A DNA stretch of 45,000 nt from Chondrilla cf. caribensis. Its lineage: Eukaryota > Porifera > Demospongiae > Chondrillida > Chondrillidae. Within the stretch, counting starts at the first letter, position 1. Every line of letters begins with the position of its first letter. A program made the translations under genes and the position numbers. Shown here one piece after another: positions 10,640-21,593 of the stretch. The notes under the pieces were generated by a model. The model did not search any database. It was given only the letters and a program-made list of their open reading frames with translations, and was not told the origin of the DNA. The stretch spans positions 337,501-382,500 of the forward strand of contig OZ026559.1 in assembly GCA_964020155.1 (NCBI GenBank), in the 5' to 3' direction.

Positions 10640-12992
10640 CAACTAGGCTCCCATAATATATTATGTTGATACGCCCCCTCTCCCATGAGCTATGCAAAAA
10701 GGTGCTTAGTGTTTTTTGATCCTATACCTTCACATACATTAAATACGTTTAAGCACCTCCGGATGTAGTTAGGGTTAAGGACCACCTACGGAGATGAAAA
10801 CTGTTTCATAAGTCAGAATAGGTCCACAACTAGGTTCCCATTAAATATCATGTTGATACGCTCCCTCTCCCATGTGCTACGGAAAAAGGTGCTTAGCGTT
10901 TTTGATCCTATACCTTCACATACATTAAATATTATTAAGCACCTCTGGATGTAGTTAGAGTTAGAGACCACCTACGGAGATGAAACCTGTTTCATAAGTT
11001 AGCAGACGTCCACAGCTAGGTTCTCATAAAATATGATACTGACACGCCCCCTCTCCCATGAGCTACGGAAAAAGGTGCTTAGCATTTTTTGATCCTATAC
11101 CTTCACATACATTAAATATTATAAAGCACCTCCGGATGTAGTTAGAGTTAGGGACCACCTACGGAGATGAAAACTGTTTCATAAGTTAGCAGATGTCCAC
11201 AGCTAGGTTCTCATAAAATATGATACTGACACGCCCCTCTCCCATGAGATATGCAAAAAGGTGCTTAGCGTTTTTTGATCCTATACCTTCACATACATTA
11301 AATATTATTAAGCACCTCCGGATGTAGTTAGAGTTAGGGACCACCTACGGAGATGAAACCTGTTTCATAAGTTAGCAGACGTCCGCAGCGAGGTTCCCAT
11401 AAAATATCATGTTGACACGCCCCCTCTCCCATGTGCTACGGAAAAAGGTGCTTAGCGTTTTTTGATCCTATACCTTCACATACATTAAATATTATTAAGC
11501 ACCTCCGGATGTAGTTAGAGTTAGGGACCACCTACGGAGATGAAACCTGTTTCATAAGTTAGCAGACGTCCACAGCTAGGTTCCCATAAAATATCATGTT
11601 GACACGCCCCTCTCCCATGTGCTACGCAAAAAGGTGCTTAGCGTTTTTTTTTGATCCTATACCTTCACATACATTAAAATAATATTAAGCACCTCCGGAT
11701 GTAGTTAGAGTTAGGGACCACCTACGGAGATGAAAACTGTTTCATAAGTTAGCAGACGTCCACAGCGAGGTTCTCATAAAATATGATACTGACACGCCCC
11801 CTCTCCCATGAGTTACACAAAAGGTGCTTAGCGTTTTTGATCCTACATATACCTTCCCATACATTAAAATATTATTAAGCACCTCTGGATGTAGTTAGAG
11901 TTAGGGACCACCTACGGAGATGAAAACTGTTTCATAAGTTAGCAGACGTCCACAGCTAGGTTCTCATTAAATATCATGTTGACACGACCCCTCTCCCATG
12001 TGCTACGCAAAAAGGTGTTTAGCGTTTTTTGATCCTATACCTTCACATACATTAAAATATTATTAAGCACCTCTGGATGTAGTTAGAGTTAGGGACCACC
12101 TACGGAGATGAAAACTGTTTCATAAGTTAGCAGACGTCCACAGCTAGGTTCTCATTAAATATCATGTTGACACGACCCCTCTCCCATGTGCTACGCAAAA
12201 AGGTGTTTAGCGTTTTTTGATCCTATACCTTCACATACATTAAAATATTATTAAGCACCTCTGGATGTAGTTAGAGTTAGGGACCACCTACGGAGATGAA
12301 AACTGTTTCATAAGTTAGCAGACATCCACAGCGAGGTTCCCATAAAATATCATGTTGACACGCCCCCTCTCCCATGTGCTACGGAAAAAGGTGCTTAGCG
12401 TTTTTTGATCCTATACCTTCACATACATTAAAATAATATTAAGCACCTCCGGATGTAGTTAGAGTTAGGGACCACCTACGGAGATGAAAACTGTTTCATA
12501 AGTTAGAATAGGTCCACAACTAGGTTCTTATAAAATATCATGTTGACACGCCCCCTCTCCCATGAGATATGCAAAAAGGTGCTTAGCGTTTTTGATCCTA
12601 CATATACCTTTCCATACATTAAAATATTATTAAGCACCTCTGGATGTAGTTAGAGTTAGGGACCACCTACGGAGATGAAAACTGTTTCATAAGTTAGAAT
12701 AGGTCCACAACTAGGTTCTCATAAAATATCATGTTGACACGCCCCCTCTCCCATGAGTTACACAAAAGGTGCTTAGCGTTTTTGATCCTACATATACCTT
12801 TCCATACATTAAAATATTATTATGCACCTCCGAATGTAGTTAGAGTTAGGGACCACCTACGAAGATGAAAACTGTTTCATAAGTTAGCAGATGTCCACAG
12901 CTAGGTTCCCATAAAATATCATGTTGACACGCTCCCTCTTCCATGAACTACGCAAAAAGGTGCTTAGCGTTTTTGATCCTATACCTTGAAGT
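10640..12992 (-). repeat. Satellite family A relative, 187 bp tandem array in inverted orientation (~12 copies)
   Basis: GATCCTATACCTT recurs at 10718, 10904, 11091 and 11277 and on at 186-187 bp. Read on the minus strand, the unit aligns with the 205 bp family A unit: AATGTATG..ATAGG, then CTTAGCACC-like, GCATAGCTCATGGGAGAGGG, GGCGTGTCAA..TGATATTTT, AACTTATGAAACA and CATCTCCGTA in the same order. Copies are more diverged than at 2951-5908, with small indels. Family A's 17 bp palindrome is replaced by AAGCACCTCCGGATGTAGTT-type sequence. Confidence 0.9.
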
Positions 12993-13235
12993 TGACGGTG
13001 ACAGTCAATGTATGGGGAGAATAGGGGGAAAAGCACTTAGCACCATCTTGCATAGCTTGTGGGTGAGGGGACATGTCACCCTGATATTTTCAACTAATCC
13101 AGCTGGAGATGTGAACTAAGTTATGAACCATACACTTTCCATCTCTTTGTGTGCTTTGTAACCCTTGTTATTCAATTGCAAGGTGGTGCTATGGCCAAAT
13201 TTCGGCCATAGCACCACTGACAGTCAATGTATGGG
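12993..13235 (+). repeat. Single family A unit, plus orientation
   Basis: One diverged A unit follows the inverted 187 bp array directly, so the two lie head to head across about 12990. It keeps the GGTGCTATGGCCAAATTTCG..GGCCATAGCACC palindrome with one mismatch. Confidence 0.85.
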
Positions 13236-13575
13236 GGCGAATAGGGGAAGAACTTTTGATCAGCAACCAAATGTATCTTGTTTGCTATCAGAAGGACAGT
13301 GCTACTACCAGGAGTGTGTCCATGCATCTGTATTTGAGCTATGGTGCATCATGTGGACACTGGAGAGGCAGTGGAGACCAGTAATAATATTTGGCATTTT
13401 TTGCTAGTCATCAGGAGGCCCATAGCACACCCAGGAGTGTGTGTGGATAATTGGCCAAATATTGCCCAAACCAATTGCGGCCTATTAAGTGGGTGGCACT
13501 GTATCTGAGTTTGTACTGTTAAGTTTTATATGGACACTAGGCATCCCCTGGTGACCAGAAATAGAATGTAAAATT
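13236..13575 (+). repeat. Family B monomers
   Basis: Diverged B-type sequence: a GCTATCAGAAGG-like start, a TGGACACTGGAGAGGCAGTGG segment, GTCATCAGGAGGCCCATAGC and TGGTGACCAGAAAT near 13550. The region 13440-13500 is not clearly repeat. Confidence 0.7.
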
Positions 13576-14395
13576 ACCTGAGTGATCAATGATATTTTTT
13601 CAATGTACATAGGAAAGAGAATAGGAGAATGAAAAATAATGCTAATCACCTTCTTGCATAACTCATGGGAGAGGGGGCGTGTCAACTTGATATTTTCACC
13701 TGACCTAGCTGATGGCATGAACTAAATGCTGAAACAACCCTCATCTTTGTATGTTACCTGTAACCTTCGCTACACTCGGAGGTGCTTAATATTAATTCTA
13801 TGTATGAGAGAGAATAGGAGAAACAATGCTAAGCACCTTCTTGCATAACTCATGGGAGAGGAACCGTATCAACTTGATATGTTTACCAGATCTAGCTGGG
13901 GACATGAACTAACATATGAAACAATTACCATCTCCGTATGTGGCCCATAACCACAGCTGTATTTGAATGTGCTTTAATATTTTCTCAATGTATGGGAGAG
14001 TATAGGAGAAACAAACGCTAAGCACCTCTTTGTATAGCTCATGGGAAAGGAGGCGTGTCAACCTGAAATTTTCACCAGACCTAGCTAGGGACATGAACTA
14101 ACATATGAAACAATAACCATCTCCGTATGTGGCTCCTAACTCGAGCTACATTCGGAGGTGCTTAATATTTTTCAACGTAATGGAGAGTATAGGAGAAAAC
14201 CCCTAAGAGCCTTTTTGTATAGCTCATGGGAAAGGAGGTATGTCAACCTGATATTTTTACCTTATCTAAATGATGACATGAACTAAATGCTGGAACAACT
14301 CCATCTTCATATGTTACCTGTGACCCCAGTTACATTTGGAGGTGCTTAATATTTTTCAATGTATGTATGTATGTATCATGAGTTTTTTGAATGGC
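13576..14395 (+). repeat. Family A (187 bp type) copies, plus orientation, diverged
   Basis: About four copies with AATGTATGGGAGAG..ATAGGAGAAA, CTAAGCACCTTCTTGCATAA, CTCATGGGAGAGG, GTCAACCTGATATTTT and GGAGGTGCTTAATATTTT. They are the reverse complement of the 10640-12992 type and more diverged, so they look older. Confidence 0.85.
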
Positions 14396-14735
14396 AAGAA
14401 AAACATCATTTTGGTCACCACAAGGTCCATACGACCCCCCAGGGGGTGCACATGTAACAGTATCTCCTCTATATGAACACCAGAGTGACCGTGGTGACCA
14501 GCAATAAAATTTGACATTTCTAACTGTTCACCATGAGACCTACGTGTAGAGCAAACCCAGGATGGTGTGCATGTATAAGAATTTCTGTTGATAAGTTTGA
14601 TATTGTCACTGTGCAGCCCATGGTAATCAGCAACACAATGTGAAATTCCCTGGACAGTCACCAAGAGATCTATAGCACCTGCATTCAATTTGAAATATGC
14701 ATAAAAAGTATATGAATTACTACACATGGATTATC
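14396..14735 (+). repeat. Family B monomers, diverged
   Basis: GGTCACCACAAGGTCCATAC near 14413, TGGTGACCAGCAATAAAATT near 14492, then two further degraded starts (TTCACCATGAGACC, AGTCACCAAGAGATC) at roughly 120 bp steps. Confidence 0.75.
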
Positions 14736-15040
14736 AATACATATCCTTAGCTACATTCGGATGCATGCTATAGAGTATAGGAGAAATAATGCTAAGCACC
14801 TTCTTACATTGCCCATGGGAGAGGAGGCATGTCAATCGGATATTTTAACCAGACCTAGCTGTGGATGTAAACCAACTTATGAAGCAATTCTCCGTATGTG
14901 GTCCCATAAATTTAGCAACATTCAGAGGTGCTTAATAATTATTAAATGTATGGGAGAGTATATTAGGAGAAATAATGCTAAGTACCTTCTTGCATAACTC
15001 ATGGGCTAGGGGCGCATCAACATGATATCTTAGCCAGACT
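14736..15040 (+). repeat. Family A (187 bp type) copies
   Basis: Two partial copies with GAGTATAGGAGAAATAATGC, TAAGCACCTTCTTACATTGC and GAGGTGCTTAATAATTATT, embedded between family B blocks. Confidence 0.75.
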
Positions 15041-15330
15041 TGTGGTGACCAGTGACAAATGCTAAAGCATCTGGTCAGTCACTATGAGGTGTAAAGCACC
15101 TCCATATTGAAATGCATATACAAAAGTATATATTATAATAATATATGTATTGTATGGACACTGGGGAGCTTTTGTGGCCAGCAACAAAACGTATATTTTT
15201 GTTGGTCACCACTAGATATGTACCACCCCCGGAAGGTGCATGCATCAGTATTTGCTCTATGATGCATCGCACGGGCACCAGAGTGGCCATGGTGACCAGC
15301 AATAAATTTGAAAGTTTTGCTGGTCACCAC
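15041..15330 (+). repeat. Family B monomers with a complete palindromic junction
   Basis: Monomer starts near 15071, 15202 and 15320. The junction at about 15292-15328 reads GGTGACCAGCAA, 14 bp, TTGCTGGTCACC: a perfect 12 bp inverted repeat made from the end of one monomer and the start of the next. Confidence 0.8.
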
Positions 15331-15693
15331 CTTGAATAACAAGGGTTACAAAGCACACAAGAATATGCCATTGGGAAGTGCTTCATAACTCTCAATTCTC
15401 CCCATACATTGACTGTGGTGCTATGGCCAAAATTTGGCCATAGCACCACCTTGAATAACAAGGGTTACAAAGCACACAAAGAGATGGGAAGTGTTTCATA
15501 ACTTAGTTCACATCTCCAGCTAGATGTGTTGAAAATATCAGGGTGACACACCCCCTCACCCACGAGCTATACGAGATGGTGCTAAGTACATTATTTCCCT
15601 ATTCTCCCCCATACATTGACTGTGGTGCTATGGCCAAAATTTGGCCATAGCACCACCTTGAATAACAAGGGTTACAAAGCACACAAAGAGATA
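15331..15693 (-). repeat. Family A (205 bp type) copies in inverted orientation
   Basis: Nearly two units read on the minus strand, with TTGGCCATAGCACCACCTTG, then GAATAACAAGGGTTACAAAG and the palindrome around 15435 and 15640. The join from family B (15320-15340) falls at the shared hexamer CACCAC. Confidence 0.9.
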
Positions 15694-15830
15694 GGAAGGT
15701 GCATGCATCAGTATTTGCTCTATGATGCATCGCACGGGCACCAGAGTGGCCATGGTGACCAGAAATAAATTTGACAGTTTTGCTGGTCACCACGAGGTCT
15801 ATAACACACCAAGGACAGCGTGCATGGATC
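15694..15830 (+). repeat. Duplicate of the family B segment at 15231-15330
   Basis: About 100 bp starting GGAAGGTGCATGCATCAGTA is nearly identical to 15231-15330, 463 bp away, so the inverted A copies sit between two copies of one B segment. Confidence 0.85.
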
Positions 15831-16605
15831 AAAATTTGTGTTGGGTCTCGCAAGCCCACAGATGAGTAACCTCTCTGCACGAGGGGGCCATGTGGTTGGG
15901 GTGTTGGGGCAGGTGTCCTCACTGCCAATGGGGTCGCTTGTCCTGATGCCTCCTGCTGGCTCGCCCCCTTGAATTGGGGGCCACATAGCCGAAGTTGGCA
16001 GTGGTAAATACAAGTGTGTATCATATAATATAATACAATATAATATACAATAATACAATATGTATGATGTATATGCATGCATGCATGGATAATGTTATTT
16101 CATGTTAGAATCAGTTAATGGTGTAACACGTGTGCATGCATGATTTTATGCATGTATGTATGTAACATTGCATGTGTGTTTATGCATGCATTTTCGGATT
16201 GCCATTGATTTCTGCAACCTATCTGTTGTTCTGGTTCACATTTTTGCACAAAATTGATAGTGGGAATGTAGCATCATGCAGGTTCGCCAGTGATAGGATT
16301 GAATTCGAATTACTAAATGTCCATTTCTCAGTCATGAGGATTGCATCACAACTCATGGTTCCAAAATAAGCGAAATCCCGAGGTTCCTCGATTCAGAAGT
16401 CATTTTATACACTTCAGTACTACACTGGGACACAGAATGGTGTCCTTATTACAGAGGTTTCCACATTTCAGAGGTTTGCAATAGAGAGGTTCCACTGTAA
16501 ATAAGAAATCCCATCCTATCATCCTGATTCGGTGATACTTGAGTCCTAGCAACTCAAATGCAGCCATTTTGTTGTGACGTAATACATTCGACCTTTTTGA
16601 GCAAG
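15831..16605. other. TOLLIP 5' flank with possible interspersed-repeat fragments
   Basis: 15840-16000 is GC-richer (GGGGCCATGTGGTTGGGGTG, CTCGCCCCCTTGAATTGG) and could be a fragment of an interspersed repeat, but no boundaries were found. 16018-16065 is an AT-rich ATAATACAATAT run. 16425-16500 ends in GAGGTTCCACTGTAA, the right end of the pogo-like MITE family seen elsewhere. The TOLLIP promoter should lie in the last few hundred bases; no TATA box stands out. Confidence 0.4.
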
Positions 16606-16936
16606 ATGACCGACACGAGTAGTAGTACTAGTCGAAGTGAACGACTGGAAAACTGGCGCAAACGGTGTTATTTGACTGAAGTACCGGCTGATTTTCTTCG
16701 CATATCTTCGGGCGCGTCCACCGGTGGTGTGCAGGGCCCATCTCACCCGGTAAGCCACCAGAGAGCCGGAGCAATCGGGAGGCATCCTGTGGCTGGGTAT
16801 TCGGGCCAGCGATTCGGTGACCCGAACATCGGGGCCATCAGCGGGTATCTCAGAATCACCGTGAACCAGGTGAGTCGTGAGAGATCGATTGATTGTAATG
16901 AGTATATAACAGCATATCCTTACTTATCGTACGTAG

Positions 16937-16973
<37 letters not shown>

Positions 16974-17494
16974 TGACCATCTATGGGTCATGTGACCTAT
17001 TTATATGGCTATAATAGTCATATTTGTGAAATCCATTCAAATGGTTTACTTTGTTGCTAAGGCGCGGTTGGCTAAAAACTATGGGATATCCAGGATGGAT
17101 CCATACTGTCGTATTCGTATTGGACACGCAGTGTTGGAGACCCCAGCTGCTTACAATGGATCCAAGAACCCGCGTTGGAACCAGGTTCTTCATTGGTAAG
17201 AGGGGGGTGGGGTGGGGTGGTATTTGATGTTGATGGACACTGTATGAGGGGGGTGGGGTGGGGTGGTATTTGATGTTGATGGACACTGTACGAGGGGGGT
17301 GGTGTGGTGTGGTATTTGATGTTGATGGACACTGTACGAGGGGGGTGGGGTGGGGTGGTATTTGATGTTGATGGACACTGTACGAGGGAGGTGGGGTGGA
17401 GTGGTATTTGATGTTGTTGATGGACATTGTTTATGTGTCTATGTGTGTATTTAATACACACTACACCGTGCATAAACACACACACACACACACA

Positions 17495-17573
<79 letters not shown>

Positions 17574-18161
17574 AAACACACACACACCAAACACACACAC
17601 ACACACCCCACATACAGTGATTCCCACTCACTTGATGATGATAATTTTAACATTAGTTTTATCTCTCCATAGTCAATTGCCGAGAGGAATCCCCGGTATG
17701 CATTTTGAAGTATTCAATGAAGTGAGGATTTAGTACATACATGCCTGTGTACATACATACCTGTGTACATACATACCTGTGTACATACATATCTGTGTAC
17801 ATACAATTATGGAGTTCATGACATACACTTGTACACAGAGTATCCCATCTCAGCTCTAATTGTAGGTTAATCCATGTGATATTTGCTATTTAATTACAAT
17901 TTGATTACAATTTAATTAAAATTTGACTACAATTTAAATTAAAATCAAATTGCATTTTAATTATACAGTGCATTGTTTTGTAGTTTATTACTGAGCGTTA
18001 GCGTTAGGGGAGTCCGATTGAGGTCGCCCACGTCTTAATTGGTCAAAGGTGTCTCAATGAAATTTTTGTGATGAATTTAGTCCAATATGTCAAATTTGTG
18101 TCAGGCGCAGCAAACGTCTGTAGTTTATTATATTGTGCTCTGATCTGCACTTCAAATTACT

Positions 18162-18232
<71 letters not shown>

Positions 18233-18264
18233 ACACACACACACACACACACATACAGAACACA

Positions 18265-18334
<70 letters not shown>

Positions 18335-18669
18335 CCCCTCTTATCAATTCTCTACATTCTCCCCTGTTTCCTCCCGGTTTCAGCGCTACCTCGCTCCTGA
18401 TTCAAGGATCGCTTGGGGGTACTTTGACTTCCCTCAAGAACTGATGAATGGGGACACCATCGAGGAATGGCTACCTCTCAGTGGACAGCAGGGAGAGGAG
18501 AAGGAAGGAGTTCTTAATGTTATCCTCACATTCCAGGTCAGTGAATGAGAGAGTTAACTGCTAGTCAAACTAAATTGCTGCAAGAAGGAGCTCTGACTGT
18601 TTACTGTTGAAACTATCGTGTGTGTGTGTTCTCTTGAATGTGTGCATGTACGTACAAAAGTATACAGTG

Positions 18670-18732
<63 letters not shown>

Positions 18733-18742
18733 TGTGTTCGTG

Positions 18743-18803
<61 letters not shown>

Positions 18804-20382
18804 CTCTTGAATGTGTGCATGTATGTATACCTTTTAATCCACCACAATTTCCCAGTTCCAATATAATGTACAAGTACCAATGAATATCCAGTTAATCTAC
18901 CAAACTCGTTAATCCTCCATATTCTTGGAAAATGAATTGCGGCTGATTAACGAGTATTAACTGTATTAACTGGGTATCATTACTTGTTGTATATTATATT
19001 GGTAATGGGAATTTCTGGCAGATAAAATGTTTGGTGGATAAAGCAGTGGTGGATTAACAGAAATTTACTGTACACCACATACTGTACACATTTGTATTCT
19101 ATTATTATTATAATAATAATTATGTACGTACATGTGTGCATGTGTCTTAACTGCAGCCTTTCCAGAGCCCGATGTCCTACTACACCACTGCGCCAACAAT
19201 GCAGCCGGTTGGGATGCCTGGAGCTCAGGTAAGGGGACGCTTGGGTCCACCCGGGAACATTCCAGGTTTACTGGAGTGAACAGTGCGTGTATGTCACTCC
19301 TAACCAACTCACCAGTGTGGTCACCAGAATTGAAATAAAGAAGGGTACCTTTATGTATGTGTGGAACATTTTTGAGGGGTATAAATAAAACAGTCGCACA
19401 ACAACGATGGCGACAGTACAATTACGTATAATAAACAGTGTAAAGTATAAACAATATGTTATACACTACTCAACAGTAAAACCACATTGATGTACATTGA
19501 TCGTTTGAAGAGGGGTGCAGGGGTATTTTGAGTCACGATGAAGGGTACTTTGGGTCTCAAGAAGGGCTCTGTACCCTTCAGAAATGACCTAGAGACAACA
19601 CTGCAACACACGTTGACTGAGGTTGTATGCCAACAGTCCTGTTCAATCTTGTTTATTCTATCATTTAGTGATATTTGGTGTTTATGGTTTTTACGTTTCA
19701 TGTTTAGATGTACTACCATGGGGGGTATCCCCCTAACTACCAGCAACCGGCTCCTACCAGTACACCTCAGATGAGACCTTCTCCAACTCCTCAGATCAGT
19801 GAACAGAGTGTGAAGGTGTGTGTGTGTTTGCATGTGTGGTGTGTGTGTGTGTGTGTGTGTTGTGTGTGTTTGCATGTGTGGGGGGTGGTGTGTGCTGTGT
19901 GTGTGTGTGTTCGTATGTGTTTGTATGTGTGGGAGGTGGTGTGTGCTGTGTGTGTTTGCATGTGTTTGTATGTGTGGGGGGTGGTGTGTGCTGTGTGTGT
20001 GTGTGTGTTCATATGTGTGTGGGGTGGTGTGTGCTGTGTGTGGGATTGAAGGGGGTATGGATGCACACTTCACAAATTTATCTGCATTCGATTCCCTAAA
20101 AGTTAACCTCAATTCATATCCTGTATCAATGTGATTATAGTTGTTCATACCTGTGTTTTCTAGCTTATGTGTTAAGTGTGAAGTGTTGGTGCGTGTGTAC
20201 GTTCAAAGTGAACTCTATGTTGATTTTAAACAATCACTGGAATCTCTCTCTCACTGAACTACCGTCTCCAGCAACTGAAGGAGATGTTCCCGCAGATGGA
20301 CGATGAGGTGTTGAGGTCTGTACTTGTGGCGAAGGGTGGCAGTGTAGAGAAGTCCATCAACGAACTCCTGTCCATGAGTTGA
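16606..20382 (+). CDS. TOLLIP: Toll-interacting protein (TOLLIP), complete seven-exon gene, 296 aa
   Basis: Exons 16606-16869, 17062-17195, 17673-17721, 18384-18536, 19157-19228, 19708-19815 and 20272-20382 sum to 891 nt with agreeing phases. TOLLIP is a cytosolic and endosomal adaptor that dampens IL-1R/TLR signalling and links ubiquitylated cargo to TOM1. Domains: a TOM1-binding-like motif [13 protein letters not shown] (residues ~22-34); a C2 domain (~80-200) with [47 protein letters not shown] and [14 protein letters not shown]; a Pro/Gln/Tyr-rich linker (201-260); and a CUE domain (261-296) with the ubiquitin-contact motif MFP (265-267) and LL (292-293). It is slightly longer than vertebrate TOLLIP (274 aa) because of an extended N terminus. 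The start at 16606 is the second of two in-frame ATGs; 16558 is possible but would add a non-conserved leader. Confidence 0.96.
16937..16971 (+). repeat. (GT)n microsatellite, TOLLIP intron 1
   Basis: An uninterrupted GT run of about 17 units in the first TOLLIP intron. Confidence 0.9.
17196..17425 (+). repeat. 46 bp minisatellite, TOLLIP intron 2
   Basis: About five tandem copies of a 46 bp unit (GATGGACACTGTACGAGG, GGGGTGGGGTGGTATTTGAT, GTT). It begins directly after the donor at 17196: GTAAGAGGGGGGTGGGG is both the splice site and the first partial copy. Confidence 0.9.
17477..17606 (+). repeat. (CA)n microsatellite, TOLLIP intron 2
   Basis: CA run with several CCAAACA interruptions. The following intron holds 17 bp CCTGTGTACATACATAC repeats (17742-17803) and an AT-rich TTTGATTACAATTTAATT stretch (17880-17965). 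Confidence 0.9.
18167..18332 (+). repeat. (CA)n microsatellite, TOLLIP intron 3
   Basis: Long CA run with a few CC and ATACAGAA interruptions, ending about 50 bp before the acceptor of exon 4. Confidence 0.9.
18673..18803 (+). repeat. (GT)n microsatellite, TOLLIP intron 4
   Basis: GT run flanked on both sides by copies of GTGTTCTCTTGAATGTGTGC (about 18626 and 18799), so the flank was duplicated together with the run. Confidence 0.9.
18830..19073. mobile_element. MITE-like inverted-repeat element in TOLLIP intron 4
   Basis: The left part has AATCCACCACAATTTCCCAG and CCAATATAAT; the right part has their reverse complement (ATTATATTGGTAATGGGAAT, GTGGATTAACAG) and ends TTTACTGTA. The same family recurs at about 23540-23716 and 29762-29949. 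Boundaries are approximate. Confidence 0.6.
19816..20045 (+). repeat. Compound GT-rich repeat beginning at the TOLLIP exon 6 donor
   Basis: The exon ends GTGAAG and the repeat starts with the donor GTGTGTGTG. Longer units of about 50-60 bp (TGCATGTGTGGGGGGTGGTG, TGTGCTGTGTGTG) are repeated about four times, so it is a minisatellite built from a microsatellite. Confidence 0.85.
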
Positions 20383-20435
20383 GCAAGCAGCAATTCACAT
20401 TTCGTGAATCAGGAGTAGATAGTAAATAGCCAGTA

Positions 20436-20441
20436 AATAAA
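20436..20441 (+). terminator. Candidate polyadenylation signal AATAAA for TOLLIP
   Basis: AATAAA lies 54 bp after the TOLLIP stop codon. It is the first canonical signal in the 3' flank. No transcript evidence is available here. Confidence 0.5.
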
Positions 20442-20472
20442 CAGCTGAAAGTTGTGGTACATAATATGTAGT

Positions 20473-20840
20473 ATTGTTAACATACGTAGTCATACCATAT
20501 AAATTGTGTATAATGTTAAATAGTCTGGTTTGAAGATAATGATTCAACAATATGCTGCACATTGTTAACATGCGTAGTCGTACCATATAAATTGTGTATA
20601 ATGTTAAATAGTCTGGTTTGAAGATAATGATTCCAACAATATGCTGCAGATTGTTAACATGCGTAGTCGTACCATATAAATTGTGTATAATATTAAATTG
20701 TCCGGTTTGAAGATAATGATTCCAACAATATGCTGCACATTGTTAACATGCGTAGTCGTACCATATAAATTGTGTATAATATTAAATAGTCTGGTTTGAA
20801 GATAATGATTCAACAATATGCTGCAGATTGTTAACATTGC
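20473..20840 (+). repeat. 88-89 bp tandem repeat, about four copies
   Basis: ATTGTTAACATGCGTAGTCG recurs near 20473, 20561, 20650 and 20739 with a degraded restart at 20827. Each unit includes TAAATTGTGTATAATGTTAA and GTTTGAAGATAATGATTC. It lies just downstream of TOLLIP. 20841-21380 otherwise holds a (CA)n run (21108-21180) and no recognisable gene. Confidence 0.9.
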
Positions 20841-21107
20841 CACATGGGTGTACAATATAATCTGCATATAGTATGTTCAAAACATATCCACTCCTTGAAT
20901 ATTATGTACGTATATAGAATTGCTAACAGGCACAGTTATGTGTAGATATCTGTCCAATTGTACTTTGTAATTCAGTTTGATAATGATTGTAATGCATGCA
21001 TGTTGGAATGCATGCTGGAAGGCATGTTGCCGAATATCTTGGCAACAATTTGTACGATTCTACAGTAATTCTAGTAATAGTTACCTAGTTCCAGTAATCT
21101 ACTTTGC

Positions 21108-21139
21108 TTGAACACACACCCACCCACACCCACATACAT

Positions 21140-21180
<41 letters not shown>
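21108..21180 (+). repeat. (CA)n microsatellite
   Basis: A CCCACACCCACATACATAAA lead-in followed by a pure CA run, in the spacer between TOLLIP and the first COX6C gene. Confidence 0.9.
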
Positions 21181-21182
<2 letters not shown>

Positions 21183-21380
21183 GACAACATGTAAGCAGCA
21201 GGCTGGATGACACTCCATGATACAACATTTTTAAGCATTAATTTAAATAAGCAAGACTATAATAACTTACAACTTGAACTAGATTATACTAGCAACAATA
21301 CCATACGAATAGTATCAATGTTATATTATGATGGTTACAGTACTAGTTGATTGGGATGGAGCTAGCGAAGCATCTCTTGG

Positions 21381-21593
21381 TCACTCCTCTCCCTCCCAAC
21401 TGCCTTTCATCGATTGTGCGACAGCGTTGGCATCGTAGTTCTTGTAGAAGGCCTCATACTTGAGACGCCGCGGTCTCACGATGGTGAACCACCAGGCACC
21501 ACCCAACACAACGGAGAGACCCAGGGCAACCACTATGTCTTTGCCAATCTTTCTACGAAGGAGGTTCCTCAGTTGAGGAGCAGCTGAAGACAT
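21381..21593 (-). CDS. COX6C: Cytochrome c oxidase subunit 6C, paralogue 1 (70 aa)
   Basis: A complete single-exon coding region from ATG at 21593 to the stop at 21381. COX6C is a small nuclear-encoded subunit of respiratory complex IV with one helix across the inner mitochondrial membrane. Visible features: N-terminal QLRNLLRRKIGKDIV, a hydrophobic segment at residues ~20-38 (ALGLSVVLGGAWWF), a basic matrix-to-membrane anchor (RPRRLKYEAFYKNYDANA) and an acidic tail (GSWEGEE). The FY.NYDANA motif and length fit the animal family (about 75 aa in human). It lies 604 bp from a second copy in the same orientation. The 5' UTR may contain an intron. Confidence 0.9.
   Translation of the reverse strand: MSSAAPQLRNLLRRKIGKDIVVALGLSVVLGGAWWFTIVRPRRLKYEAFYKNYDANAVAQSMKGSWEGEE

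Noticed and set aside
15599..16082. 120-159 codon minus-strand frames (CGPQFKGASQQEASGQAT region)
   Set aside because: Runs from satellite sequence through a GC-rich stretch into an AT repeat; no domain and no splice support. Retained only as a possible interspersed-repeat fragment.
17072..17653. 193-codon minus-strand frame
   Set aside because: A translation of the 46 bp minisatellite and CA run antisense to TOLLIP exon 2.
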